Positions 20,195 to 32,703 of a stretch of DNA of 64,000 nucleotides are shown here, piece by piece (positions within the stretch are counted from its first letter, which is position 1; the number at the start of each line of letters is the position of its first letter). The DNA is from Cubamyces lactineus. Its lineage: Eukaryota; Basidiomycota; Agaricomycetes; Polyporales; Polyporaceae. The stretch covers positions 434,001-498,000 of the forward strand of contig JACDTU010000009.1 in the NCBI GenBank assembly GCA_022376465.1, read 5' to 3'. The translations under genes were made by a program, and so were the position numbers. A model generated the notes under the pieces. The model was not told where the DNA came from and ran no database searches. It saw nothing but the letters and a program-made list of their open reading frames with translations.

Positions 20195-21937
20195 TTATCC
20201 GCGCCTTTGCTTCTTTGTCTGTTTGACGGCTTCCAGACTCGCCTTCTTCGGGTTCTTGGCCTCGAAGATGTGATCGATCTCCTCCAGGTTCCTTCCTTTC
20301 GTCTCCACGAAGGTAAGATAGATGACCAAAGCTCCAAGAGCGTCCCACAAGATATAGAAGATGTAGAAACGCCAGCTTGCGCGGGCTATCGCAACGGGTG
20401 GCACGTACGTGTTGAACACGCTCGCGACATTGACAAGCAGGTTCATGAACGCCAAACCCTTCGCGCGAGTGTTAAACGCGAGGACTTCGGTCGGATATAG
20501 CGACTGCGCGGGTGTCCAGGCGAACGCGAAGACGACGAGGAAGACATACACGAACGCGATTCCGACGCCACCGACGACGGGTCGTCCAGCCTGCTGCGCT
20601 GTGCAGGCTGTGATCACGGCGACCGAGAGTGACATGCCCGTGCTAGATGCGATAAGCAGTTTGCGACGACCCAATCTGTCTTGCCAGCGCAGCCCAGTTA
20701 GCGCAGCGGCCATCATGATGGGTGTCTGGAGCGCGTTCAGAAGCAACTGTGTGCGCTCGCTCGTGATCCCGGCCGTTTTTGCTAGGTGGAGCAAGAAAGT
20801 GAGTCGACGTTGCTGTCTGTTATATATGATGAAGTACTCACCCATGAGCGGGAAATAGTAGCTCGTAGGAGGGAGGTCCCACGTCCCGAAGAACGCGATA
20901 CAGGCGATCAGGAAGGTGCGATAGCGCGCAGAACGAGAGTTAAAGAGCTCGCGGAAGTCCCACCAGCGTTTGTCGGCTCCGTCTTTAGAGATGACCTCCA
21001 GCATCTCCTCCAGCTCCAAGGCAACGACCGGCGAGTTCGGGTCACCATCACCGTGGAACTCGGTCAAGATCTCCTTTGCTTTCTCGACCTTACCTTGCCC
21101 GATGTACCTACAGCGCCACGTCGGCAAAATGGCCACAAGTACGAGATCCAGCACTCACCAACGCGGCGTCTCCGGTATGAACCACACGAACATGAGGACC
21201 AGCACAGACGGAAGCGCTTGGATGGCCAGCGGGAGGCGCCATGTCCACTGCGGCGTGCCCGGTATGAAGTTCAAGCCATACTCGAGCCATGTCGAAACGA
21301 TCGTGCCGAGGAAGAAACAGCTCTGGAACGCGCCAGTGAGGACCCCGCGATACTTTGGGTACGCCATCTCCACGACGTAGGCAGGACCAGCCGTTTGGAC
21401 CAGGACGGCGCCCAGCCCAAGGATGAACCGCCCGCCCATGAGGGTGCTCAGGTTGTGAGCGGTCGCCTGCATGACCGCGCCGACGATGCAAACGACCGAC
21501 CCGAAAGCCATACCGAACCGACGGCCGTACTTGTCAGCACATGGGCCAGCGAATAAGCAGCCCGCCACATTGCCGATGACGTAGAGTGCGGCTACGAGTC
21601 CTTGGTTATCGGGGGTGATACCGAAGTAGGAGACGAAGGTGTCAATGGCCGATAAGCCACCTACGCCAGAGGTCAGTGCTACTACCCGCAAGAGCCACAC
21701 GAAGCCCTCGAAAATGTGTTACTCACCAAATGTGTTCGCGTCGAAGCCATTCGTAGCGGAGCACAAATACGCGACAAACAGGCAGCCGTACAGCTTCAGA
21801 AAGCTACGCCGAAGAGGATTGACTTCAAGCTCCGCTATCGAGCTGCCCTCGGGGTCGTACGCCTTATCGCCGGGCGATATCGTGGGCGCGACCGCGATGT
21901 CGTCGATGTGCACTATGCTGTCTTTCGAGCTAGACAT
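20195..21937 (-). CDS. MFS sugar transporter (lactose permease-type subfamily)
   Basis: Plasma-membrane proton/sugar symporter of the fungal sugar porter family. Four exons (21727-21937, 21159-21660, 20842-21107, 20195-20781) give 521 residues with about 12 hydrophobic segments. Start at MSSSKDSIVHID (21937). The frame is open 19 codons further upstream, but the chosen start gives the normal short hydrophilic N-terminus. Sugar-porter signatures are visible: NGFDANTFGG near TM1, DKYGRRFGM after TM2, GRFILGLGA, PETPRW after TM6, WQDRLGRRKL in the second half and VETKGRNLEEIDHIFE at the C-terminus. The substrate cannot be read from sequence; the general look recalls disaccharide/lactose-permease-like fungal porters (inference). 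Divergent from SEC6 across about 900 bp. Confidence 0.92.
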
Positions 21938-22832
21938 GGCGTTCGGCTGTGTCAACCACAACTCGAAGCTGACTATATAGCATCTCGACGGCAAGCCTGG
22001 GACTCCGCATCGTCATCTGGCTAACGGCCTCGACGGCTTCTCCAGGGACGTTGGCTTCTGCAGAGGGTCATGAGGCCCAAGTTCCCGCAGATCATATGAA
22101 CCTTCAATCTCCTCCAAAGCCACAGCCGCCATAGCCGGGCAGTGGTGGTCACTGGTGTTTCTATCTTTACGGCCCTTGGTGTGGATTGCAGCAGAGGTCG
22201 GCATACGAACCTGAACTAAGGAGTGATGCCCGACTCACCTGACGTGCGGCTCGGAGAAATGCTGTTTCTCACTAGTTTCACCCTCGCCAGCCCGCGTATG
22301 ATTGCGCAGCTGAAGAATCTCCACGAGGCCCAACAAGGCTCAAAGCTGGCAAACGGTAGCGAACTGTGACACACCTATTCTTGAAATATCCTCGTACCTG
22401 GAGTTACGCCCTGAGATGTGGCTGAAGGGCCACTAGCACTCTAATGCATGTTTGCTGGTCGACAATATGGGACGTCGAGGTTATGATTGTATATAACTTA
22501 TAATGAGGCATATCCTGGTCGCGCCGATTAGATTGGATGCCTGACCGATGAAAACTAAGAGGCCAATTGTGAGGACATGCTCTCGACCGTCGCAAACTTG
22601 GGTGGACTTGTGTAACCTTGTGTGGGCAGGAGCACCTTGGCCGATCCGGATCGCACTCGGGCTGCGGGCCGCCCCAAAGGCAATACTTGGCAATGCACTG
22701 AATCATAATGCAGCCACAACTCCCTCGACAACCGCTCACTATTGTTCTCTGTAACTACACCCCCATAGCATGCAGCTGTCTGTCTTCTGCTCAACAACTT
22801 GAATATCTTCGACGACTTGCTAACTCGTTGCA
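21938..22832. promoter_or_regulatory. Divergent intergenic region, sugar transporter / SEC6
   Basis: 895 bp between two start codons facing away from each other; it holds both promoters. A 63-codon minus frame (22013-22204) lies upstream of the transporter on the same strand and could be an upstream ORF, but no conservation can be judged. No clear repeated element seen. Confidence 0.5.
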
Positions 22833-25247
22833 ATGGCTGCACCCACGATCTCCGCCGCACAAGCTGTGGGCGAATACCTCCAATCTCCGGATGACCTCGC
22901 CAAGGTTGCTGCGTTCCGGAAGAAACTAGAGAAGGAGAAGGCGTCGATAGATGCCAGGCTCAGGAGCGGGGTCAAAGAGCAGCTGGACGCGACGCGCGAT
23001 GGGCTACGGAAGCTGTTTGGCACGCGTAACAACGTGCAGACCATCAAGGACGAAATGGAGACAGTGGACAGGATGTGCAGTGACCCTCAGTATGTCGTCT
23101 CCACTTTCGACCAGATCAGCAGAGTGCGTGCCAGGGCTACCTGTGATATTGCGACATTATGATCTTACATGAGGCGACAAGGTATCAATGGTGCACCGAA
23201 ACTTCGAACAGACGGAAGAAATGGTGAACAACTTGCTCGAGATGAACTCCAAGCTCGAGCTGCTCGAACGAATGTTGGCAGAAGACAGCAATGACATCCT
23301 TGGCCCTGCACCCCATCTACTCCGCATACATTTCCAGCTGAACCGTCTTGAGGCGTTCCGGAATCAGACCATGCACCAGGCGAAGAAATCCTCTGCGGAC
23401 ACCCGGAATACCCTCACGCGTTGGTTCGAGCAACTAACGAGCCTCATAGAGGCCTTCGACCAATATGTACTCGAGCTCGCGCGAAATATACTCCCAATCG
23501 TACGGGCTGGCAATCCCGACGTGATCGTGCGGCTCATGAAGGTTGTGGAGATGGAAGCCCGAGAGGATGAGAAGGTATGGTTGTCTCGTCGCCGAGAGCG
23601 TGAGCCGTCTTGACCTTCCTCGCGTCTAGGCCATTGCCATCAAGCTAGTCAAGAAGGCCGGTAAGATGGACGCTGCATCCAAGTTTCGCTCCATGCAGGC
23701 GAACGCTCGGGTCATCAAGCACTATCGCTCGAAGGTCATAAAGTGCATCACTGATTCAATTCAGGCGAAGTTCGACGAAGTCTATGCCGCCAACGAGCGC
23801 AATCCGACTGGGTTCCTCGATGACCTCGTCTTCATCTACAAAGACCTCATCCGCATCGAAAGCGACGTCGTTCCCTGCTTCCCACCATCCTACGATATCT
23901 GGCAGACGTACGTGAGGGAGTACCACAAGGCGCTCAACAAGTCGATCACCAGGCTCGTCAAATCCGAGCCCGAGGCGAGCGTGCTCCTGACTCTTCATGC
24001 CTGGATTAAGGAGTACAAGAAGAGCATGCGCGAGCTGGGGATCGCTCCCGAGTGGCTTGAGCCACCGCTCCTGGAGGGCAAGGAACAGAGCCTGATTGAG
24101 GACTACCTCCAGCTAATCATCAAGAAGCTAGACGAGTGGTCGGAGAACCTCATGAAGACAGAGGTCGCCGCGTTCACCGCTCGCGAGGAGCCCCCAGAAG
24201 TCAACAGCGATGGGCTATACACAACCTCGGGCACGGTCATCTTCCTCGACATGGTCAACCAGCAGGTCGACTTGGCGCTTGACAGCGGGCAAGGCCTCGT
24301 CTTGTCGCGCGCGATCGAGGAGGTGAACCGCGTCATGCGCAGCATCCAGGATCGCTGGGTCAAGCTGGTCGACACCGAGTACAAGAAGTACACCGAAAAG
24401 CCCGAGGAGACTCCCGGAGGACTCGTCGAGTACTGCATCGCGCTCGCAAACGATCAAATCAAGTCCGCCGACTTCACCGAGGCGCTGTCCGCGCGCATCG
24501 AGCCGCTTGTGTCAGAGAAGTACCGGGTGACGATCCACGACAAGCTGAACGACGCGCTGGACGGGTACCTCGACGTCGCGAAGAAGTACACGCAGACGCT
24601 GATCAACATCATCTTCCACGACCTCAAGCCCGCGATCAAGCAGCTCTTCGGCCCGACGTGGTACGACGGCACGCACGCGCAGATCATCGAGACGATGCGC
24701 GACTACCTGTCCGACTACCAGGCGTACCTCAACGAGTCGCTCTTCGAGGTGCTCCTCGAGGACCTCCTCGACACCTACCTCGTCACGTACCTCACCGCGA
24801 TCGCGAACGGCCCGAAGCTGAACATGCCCGCTGCGGCGGACCGCATCCGGAAGGACATCGACGAGGCATACAAGTTCTTCGGGACGTACAAGAAGATGAA
24901 AGAGCTCGAGCCGCAGATGGAGGTCCTCGACCAGGTCCTCTCGATGCTCGAGGCGTCGAAGAGCTTGGTCTTCCTGTCGTACTATGCGTTCGCGAAGGTC
25001 CACGGGCCGTGCATCTCGTTCGTCGAGGCGCTCATGAAGGCTCGCAGCGATCTCGACCGTTCCGCAGTGAGCGATGTCATGGACAGCATCAAGCGGAAGG
25101 TCAAGGACGACAATATAACAGATCGTAAGTGACTCGTCTACCGCGAATTCGTGCACCGTTGTTAATCGCATTGTAGCTCCGGAGCCGACTATCATGAAGA
25201 AGATCGTCATTCAGAGCGCTCTGTCGCGCTTCCTAGTGCGCACGTAA
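22833..25247 (+). CDS. SEC6: Exocyst complex subunit Sec6 (EXOC3)
   Basis: Subunit of the octameric exocyst tether that docks secretory vesicles at sites of polarised growth. Four exons (22833-23123, 23182-23574, 23630-25124, 25177-25247) give 749 residues, matching Sec6 length. The N-terminal part is predicted coiled coil (KVAAFRKKLEKEKASIDARL) leading to FDQISRVSMVHRNFEQTEEM, a well-conserved Sec6 region. The long C-terminal part carries the helical-bundle segments typical of the family, for example FVYLFRD-equivalent positions IRIESDVVPCFPPSYDIW, ANDQIKSADFTEAL and the end MKKIVIQSALSRFLVRT. No signal peptide or membrane span. It converges on QNS1 with only about 150 bp between stops, so the 3' UTRs probably overlap. 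Confidence 0.94.
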
Positions 25248-25398
25248 AAAGCAAGCGCGGGTCTAGTTGTTGTTCCTTCTACTGTCTTCTTTCCGCTACA
25301 TGATACCTGATACCCTAGCATACATGCTCTCGGCCTCTTCTGCTGCTCTGTAACGTATGTGGACTTATAGTATTGTATTTCTATCGCAGCATCCTGGT

Positions 25399-28300
25399 TC
25401 ACTCCTTGTTCTCTTGGATCGCGTGTTTGTCGTGGGCCTCTTGAGCACGCACGGTAGACCTGTCGGGCCACCTCGCCGCCGCTGCGTCGATCTTCTTGAA
25501 CTGCCACGGGAAACGCGACGGGTAGAGGAAAGGCCGCAAGTCAAAGCCTGCAGGTGAACTGTATCAGCATTTATAACAACTTCACATGTGGGTGGTACGT
25601 ACGGTTGTCGTCGGGACTGTATTGTTCCTGCAGCAGGTGCGTTAGTCGCCTACTATCATACAGAATCACGGAGGAAGATCATACCGCGTGGTACGAAGGC
25701 GTAAGCGTCGTCATCTTGTGCCTGTTCCGAGCATACTCAAAGAAGAAGTGCTTGACTTTCTCCGCGATCTAAGAGGTAGCATGTGCATCAGCGTCGTGTA
25801 GCTATACATACCTCGAGGACGGCACTCACCTGTTGCGGGGAGAGGAACGATCCCCACTCGTGGCACAACTTGGTGAACATGCTCCAGGGACCACACTTCT
25901 CGACCTTGCGCAGCCGACCGAAAACAGACAGCTCGTCGTAGGTCATACCCATATCAGCCTGCAGGAATGCAGCTAAGCAGGAATCCCGGGAGTAGATGTG
26001 GATCATCGCAGTACCTCGTCCGCCTGAACGTATGTCTCCGTAATGGGCTCCAACTCGGCCGTAGGTACGGCCTCGAGGAACCTAAACACTATGTGAGATA
26101 TCGTCCCGTATCATGTAGACATCAGGAAAACGCACTCGGTCAGAACTGGGAGGTCGAATGCATCCCGCGCGTAAGCGATGAATTTCTTGAGGTCGGTCTT
26201 ACTGATAGCCCCAATAGGGTTCACATCGGCTGAATATACCAGTCAGTATACAATTGACTAGATATGCCTGTGAAACTACGTACCAGACGAACAGTCATAC
26301 TTGGTGAAATAGCCTCTCAAACTGCACCGGTGGGTCAACGTTCAGTTGTGGACAAATGCACAGTCGAGCAGCTAACGGCACACCTTTCATCTACGTTCGC
26401 GCTACCCAACACAAGCAGACCACCCTGCCTACCACGCACCCAAGGCATCAACTGAGCAAATAGATACGCGATTACCATGCGCAAGCGCGCCTGGATGTTC
26501 TGCAGCGCAAGGTTTTCTGCGGCCGTGCCCCCGTGCACGCGGAAACGAGGCTTCACACCCGTGACGTATGCGAAGAGATCGCGAATTGCGGTCACGAGCG
26601 TGTCCATGTTCAGGTCGATGTGGTAGCTATTTCCAGAATGTTATTGGCTTCCGTCTCGGCGATGTCAAGGACGCTGGATACACGCACCTACCGATGGCAT
26701 TCGCCAGATCCTTGGCGCGTTTCCGCGTCTCAGGACTCGAGTTCTCGGTGCCCATGTAGCAGGTGTGGAAGATGCGGTTGGCGAAATCGCGCGGGTCCAC
26801 GGGCGTGTAATCCGAGTCTTCCGGCTCTCCTGCAATGCGACGCGCATCTGCGATCACTTGTTTGTCTATAGGCAGCCCTGTCAACGAGGAGCATAGAAGG
26901 CATATTGGTGTACTGACCGCCGTTGCGTGCAGATTCGGCGACAAGTCGACACATTGAGTAGACGATGACTGACGTGGCGCAGCTGTCAATGCCGCCACTT
27001 AGTGGGATGAAGTACCCTTGGGTGCGTGACCGGCGTAGGTAGTCCCACAACCAGCAAGCGGGGCCCAGCCTAGCTCTCATGTCAGGACGGTTAGCGACCC
27101 TCGATATACGTTGCACTCACGCAATCTCCTCTTCAGGCATGTGATAGCGTACCTCCGCGAGCTTGCCGACTACGAGTTCGCTGAAGTCTTTAATCTCGTC
27201 CGCCAACCCATCGGACAGGGAGAAATCGACCTCGATGCGCTGGTAGCGCTCCGCCTCAGCAGCCTGGTTACTCCGGCTGCTCGTCGCGCGATGTGCACGG
27301 ACGTCCTCAATGTCGATCGTTGCGGTCACGACCTCGACGTCGCGCAAAGAGAATTGAGATCCTTGTGCGACGACGCGGCCGTTCACGACAATCATGGCAC
27401 AACCATCGTAATAGAGTCGGTCTCCATCGCAGCCTTGTTGGTTTGCGTACAGGTAGATACCACCGACCTACAATGATCCGCGTTAGAATGGTTGTGCAGA
27501 AATGGTCGGACATGCATGCCTTCATGGTGGCTTCTTTCATGAGCTCAACGCGACGATACAGCTTACGTAGCTCGTGGTGGCTTCCGCTTGAGTTGGTGAA
27601 AATCTCAACACCATCGAGGCCCATCAGGATATGAGGGCTACAACGGAGAATCAGCATCTATCGCGAGCTACCTGGGGCGCTCCTTGAACATACCTGGCAG
27701 GCGTGAAGAGCTCTTCGCACAATTCAACTCCAATGCAAGTGTCAACGGTGCTAATCACGGCATCACCGAAAGGCACCTTGGTCTACGAATCATGCATCAG
27801 TATTATCCAGGTAAATCTCAGCCTGCATTCTTACCTGCCCCGTAACAGCATGAATGAGGCGGGGCAAGTAGTGATCCTCGACTTGACGGTGTTTCGCCCA
27901 GGGAGTAAACCACCGAAGTTCACGGTAGTTGCCATCGTTTGCCATCCACATCTTCGGGCGTATGAGCAGGATCTTCCCGTTGTGAATTACGACGCGGCAG
28001 TTATAGATCACATTCTTGTGAGTGATGGGCCTACAGAAATCGATCGAATGAGTAGATTTTGGCGCTGATGAAGAGAGAATGCCTACATCCCGATGTCGCA
28101 TACAATGCCTTTGGCTTCATCAGACTTGAGGATATCTGCGAGAACCTCCCATGCATGTAGACCGGTGTCGCCTAGATTAGAGCATGAATCGGGTGATGTG
28201 CGAAGGTAGGAGGAATCTATATACCCTCGAGGAAATGATCCATGCATCCATAGCCTCTGAGGAGCTATTAAGCAGGGTTCTCTAGATATGTATGATACAC

Positions 28301-28610
28301 ATACGTGATCTCAAGCTCAGGCCCCACTCGTAGAGTTGCGCCCTGCTCCTTAGCAATCCTGATGCTCTCCAAAATACGTTGTAGATTGCCCTGTATCATC
28401 CATGGGCGTCAGATACATCTTCACAGTCCATGCCGCAACATCTTGCCTCAAAGTCCAAAGCCCACTGATTGAGCGAACTACGAAGGAGTTCATCATTTGC
28501 GACACCTTCAGAGGCACGTTCCGACATACCATCTGTGAGGATGGTCAAGATAAATCCGTTGAGATCTTTATCAGCGTTACTCACGTTGCGACCGTGATTA
28601 GATGGCCCAT
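25399..28610 (-). CDS. QNS1: Glutamine-dependent NAD+ synthetase
   Basis: Last step of NAD+ synthesis: an N-terminal amidohydrolase releases ammonia from glutamine and a C-terminal ATP-dependent synthetase amidates nicotinate adenine dinucleotide. I trace 19 exons: 28585-28610, 28447-28477, 28305-28390, 28225-28256, 28087-28171, 27835-28030, 27694-27782, 27520-27637, 27121-27467, 26918-27069, 26688-26877, 26384-26626, 26284-26321, 26136-26229, 26015-26081, 25830-25958, 25685-25768, 25603-25627, 25399-25547. The product is 726 residues (yeast enzyme about 714). The nitrilase domain shows PELEITGYG (Glu44/46 region), [10 protein letters not shown] (Lys) and [10 protein letters not shown] (catalytic Cys174). 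The synthetase P-loop is PLSGGIDS at 359-366. Two introns appear to use GC-AG borders (28391-28446 and 27468-27519). Intron density is the highest in the window. Head-to-head with COQ6. Confidence 0.94.
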
Positions 28611-28868
28611 GCTGCTTGAGCTCTTGTAGTAGTATGTACAACGTCACGAACGTTGGGTGGTTGCGGGCCCTCTACAAACGCGGTGAACCTGCTTGAAGCT
28701 GAGCGGAAGATCGAGTCTCCTCAGATATGTCGCACACGTGACGTCATTGGCGGTCAGGGCGCTTAATCACTGGCGATCGGCGCTGAGTAGCGTCCGGCGC
28801 CTATGTAGACCTCGGATCCAGAGCGTTCTCGCTGCCACCAGCCACAGTCCTCTCTCTTCCTCTCTACC

Positions 28869-30870
28869 ATGCTCCGCTCAGCGACCAGGATAGGTGCGGT
28901 CGGTCGCAATACGAAAAGAGCACATGTGCTACTGCGACGGGCTGCTTCAACGAGTGCACCCCAGGAGACGGACGTAGTAATCGTAGGAGGCGGCCCGGCC
29001 GGCCTTGCTCTTGCGAGTGCATTGAGTATGTATGTCCATAGTCAGGAGAGTGTATTGTTCGCTCACAACGTGTGTAGGCTTTAGCACTTTGGCGCGGAGT
29101 GCCTTGAAGGTTGTTCTTGTTGAAGCAGGCGATTTGAGCAAGGTTGTGGGCTGGGTACCACCTCCGGGTACATACTCGAATCGCGTGAGCTCGATAACCA
29201 ACGCGTCGCGTAGCTTCTTGCAAGGTGAGCTGTGCCTTTGATGGTTTGCTACCGTAGATGCTTTACCTGCGAGTCACAAGAAATCGGTGCTTGGAACTAT
29301 GTAGAGGATAGTCGCACATGTCCTATAGATGAGATGCAGGTCAGTGGTGTTACCAGCGGTATGAACTTAGTATTCACAAGGCGAATGTGTAGATATGGGA
29401 CGGCGTCTCAGATGCTCGCATCACGTTCTCCGCTCACGATGACCATGCCATTGCCTTCTCCTCGCCTGGCGCGCCCTCCCAGATGTCACGAATGACAGAG
29501 AACCTCAACCTTCAGAGAGCGCTGCTTCGACACCTGCACGACATTTCAGCGGTAGAAATTGCGGACAAAGTCAAAGTGCAATCCATTCAACGAGAGGAAC
29601 GTGAGGGCGGAGGTTGGCCCCTTGTGCACCTCTCTGACGGTCGCGTGTTTCGTGCAAGGTTACTCGTATGTGATGACATTCGTCCCACCTCTCGCACGCT
29701 AACGATGTGTTAGGTGGGTGCAGATGGGTTCAACTCACCTGTGCGTGCATATGCCGGCATCCAGTCCTACGGCTGGGCATACGACACAACAGCAGTTGTT
29801 GCTACGCTCTTCCACCATCCACGCACCCCGTTCCAAGTACCTAACACCGTAGCCTACCAGCGCTTCCTCCCGACTGGCCCCATAGCATTCCTTCCCCTGT
29901 CCCCGACGGCGTCCTCCCTCGTATGGTCGACGAAGCCACATCTGGCCAAGGCGCTCCTCGCTTCGGACCCTGCGGTGCTCGCGAGCATGATCAACGTCGC
30001 GTTCCGGCTCCCGGAGGTGTCTCTCAGATACTTGCACAACGTCATCCTGGATGCAGCCAGCTCAGGCACTCCTATCACCGTCGAGAAACTGCAGCAGGAG
30101 ATCGCGTGGCGAGAGAGCTCGCATAGCATCGACTCTCGCTCAGCATACTCTATTGCAGCAGACCCAACCGGCGTACCACCCGCGGACGCGGACTTGCTTC
30201 CTCCCCTGGTAACCTCCATCCAGCCTGGTTCGGCGGCGTCGTTCCCTCTGCGCTTTAACCACGCCGACGAGTACATCGGCGATGGGCCAGGTGCACGCAC
30301 CGTTCTTGTCGGTGACGCCGCGCACACTATCCACCCGCTCGCCGGCCAAGGCCTCAACATGGGCCTCGGCGACGTCGAAGCGCTCTCGCAGTGCATCCAC
30401 CAAGCCCTCCGCACCGGCAGCGACATCGGTTAGTCCACTCATACATCCCTCTTCCCCTTCCGCACATCATACCTAACGAACGCACCACACCACCAGGCTC
30501 CCGCACAGCGCTCCTCCCGTACGCGCGAGCCCGCTACTTCGAGAACCACAAGATCATGGCCGCGTGCGATAAGCTGCACAAGCTGTACTCGGTCACCGCC
30601 GAGCCCGTCGTGTGGGCGCGCTCCGTCGGCGTCGAGGTTCTCAATGAGCTTGACTCGGTCAAGGCGGCGATGATGATCGCCGCGGGCAGCCGGCCGTCGC
30701 GCGCACGTCCCTCGGGCGCGCAGGTTGGTGCGAATATCGCTGCGACGGGGCTCGAGAGCCTTGCCCGGGGGGTGAGTGGGGTGAGGACGTTGACGGAGGG
30801 CGTGGCGAACTTGGTGGGTGCGGGTGTGCAGAGGCTCTTGCAGACGTTGTCGGATTCGCAGCGTCGATGA
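28869..30870 (+). CDS. COQ6: Ubiquinone biosynthesis FAD monooxygenase COQ6
   Basis: Mitochondrial flavoprotein that hydroxylates the ring of coenzyme Q precursors, part of the CoQ synthome on the inner membrane. Six exons (28869-29025, 29078-29224, 29281-29339, 29393-29665, 29714-30428, 30497-30870) give 574 residues. The N-terminus (MLRSATRIGAVGRNTKRAHV) is basic and looks like a mitochondrial presequence. The Rossmann motif VVIVGGGPAGLALASALS follows. Family motifs are RVSSITNASRSFL, GADGFNSPVRAYAGI and the second FAD motif VLVGDAAHTIHPLAGQGLNM. The protein exceeds yeast COQ6 by roughly 100 residues, partly through an Ala/Gly/Ser-rich C-terminal extension. The first-exon joint (SALSFSTLARSALKVVLVEA) is the least certain splice. 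Divergent from QNS1 across 258 bp. Confidence 0.9.
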
Positions 30871-31315
30871 ACCAAAGGAACTTCGTACCATTGTTTCTTC
30901 TTTGCACTTGCATCAATCTACCAGACCACGGTTTCTAGACACAGACGGGGATATACTGATTCGACGTAGGGAGGGGCTACCTAGAGACATATTAATGGCG
31001 AATGGCGCGGCTGCTCAGCTACGTACATACGTCGGATTACCTACGGCGTGCCGCCACCCAGAGACTCGGTGCGTACTAGATACAGCTGAATGATTTCTTT
31101 CCGGACAACGGAGGGAGGAGGGCAGAAGCAAGTCCCACGCATAGCAACAGGAGGAGCGACACGGAAAGTCCACGAAAGGAGACACACCATATAAAAACGA
31201 AGGGCGGTATATATCATCATCAACTCACCAGGCCTCGAGCTCACACGTGAACCACGCAAGACACGGTGCACCTCCTACATGCAGGAGGTGGGCCTGGGTT
31301 TTCCCCTCAGAAGCG
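30871..31315. other. Convergent intergenic region after COQ6
   Basis: 445 bp between the stops of COQ6 (+) and the lysine-rich membrane protein (-). Expected to be 3' UTR sequence. No conserved frame or repeat seen. Confidence 0.55.
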
Positions 31316-32703
31316 TCATTGCCAGACGAGCTTCCCGTTCTCGTCGACATAGGCGGACATGCCGCCGCTGACCTTCTTCGACGCTTTGGCCTGCTCCGCC
31401 ATCCGCGCCCTCTCGAGCTCGCGCTTGTGCTGCGCGAGCGTCGCGAGCCGCTCGGCCTCAGCCTGCGCCTTCGCCGCCTTTTCCGCCTCGCGTCGCGCGG
31501 CGTGTTGCCGCTGCTTCTTTGTCAGCGTCTCGGGGGCCGTCTGCGGGGTTGGGGTCTGCCCTGGCCCCGACGCAGGCTGCTTCGGTCCTACAGAAGAGAG
31601 GATAAATGGTCGCTGTGAGCAACGCCGACGCGTGAGGTATACAAGGAACTGTGGATAACGCACTTGAACGCCGGCTTCTCACGACACCCCATCCGCCGTC
31701 ATCCTCGCCGTCGGCATCGTCGGCAGTGACGCGCGAGTCGTCCACGTCCTCGTAGTCGCCCCATGAGAACCCAGCGGCAGGCCGTTCATCCGGGCGTGGC
31801 TGGATACGCATGACACGCGCGACCTGGGGGTAGTCCGGCTTCTCCAGGAGGCTGCGATGCGCGAACGCGTGTCGTTGGTGAGCCCCGCGTCGCCGGAGGG
31901 AATGATGACAACAAACAACACGGTACGCACTCTTCTACGCCCGTCTTGCGCGGCTTCGGCAGCAGCTTCTCAGCGAGCGTCCGCCTGTTCTCGGGTGTCG
32001 CGGCAGAGGACTCGGCGAGGAGGCTGCTGTGCGCCGCCTCGTCCTCCGTGCGCTCCGTCACGGGCGACGAGTTACCCGTCGTGACCGACGTGGTGATCCC
32101 CGCGTCGCTCGTGGAGATCTCTGGCGGCTGCGGACGGTCGGGCGCACTTGAGCTGGCAGCACCCTGGCCGTCACCCGTCCGCTGCGTCGTCGCCGTCTTC
32201 TTCTTGGTCTCCACCTTCGTCCAGCCCTCCTCCACAGCTGCGGCTGCAGGCTTGGGCGTCGCGCTCTTGCGCGGCTTCCGTGCGGTCGAGGACTCTGGCG
32301 CGGTCGCGGACGACTCGGACTGGGCGTCCTGGGGTACGGGCGAACTGGCCTTCTTCGTCTTCTTCTTCTTCTTCGCGGCCTTCGCTGCGCTCGCGCCAGA
32401 CTGCGGTTGGTCAGCAGGCTCCGAGGATGGTGCGAACTCGCCAGGCACTACGGGAGGGAAGGAGACGACATTGGGCTCTGCGGGCACGCTCTCCTTTGCG
32501 TCCGAGAGGGCAGCAGTGGCAGCAGAGTTGGCAGGCTTCTTCTTCTGCTTCTTCTTGCTGGAGGTGGACGCGACGGGGACCTGGGTGCCTGAGGAGGACG
32601 GGAGAGAGGCGGTGGGGTCGCCGGGGCGCGCGAAGCCGTACGCGATGGCAGAGACGATGGCGAGGACGGCGGCAGCGGAGACGAGGCTTTGCGCGGAACC
32701 CAT
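31316..32703 (-). CDS. Lysine-rich single-span membrane protein, function unknown
   Basis: I do not recognise a named family. Three exons (31931-32703, 31664-31851, 31316-31587) give 410 residues. The N-terminus has one hydrophobic segment (VSAAAVLAIVSAIAYGFA, about 8-25) that would act as an uncleaved anchor, leaving nearly the whole chain in the cytosol if inserted N-out. The body is disordered and rich in Lys, Ala, Ser and Pro with poly-basic patches (SSKKKQKKK, AAKKKKKTKK). Two tryptophan motifs stand out: EEGWTKVETKKK and GGWGVVRSRRSR. Between them is a better-conserved-looking block DLLEKPDYPQVARVMRIQPR. The C-terminus is a charged helix (QRQHAARREAEKAAKAQAEA) ending GMSAYVDENGKLVWQ. 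The layout suggests an ER-anchored, RNA- or ribosome-contacting protein, which is only an inference from charge and topology. Confidence 0.78.

Noticed and set aside
22013..22204. 63-codon frame upstream of the sugar transporter
   Set aside because: Could be an upstream ORF, but there is no way to judge conservation or transcript start from this sequence alone.
24512..25210. 232-codon minus-strand frame in SEC6
   Set aside because: Antisense shadow; the plus strand reads conserved Sec6 throughout.
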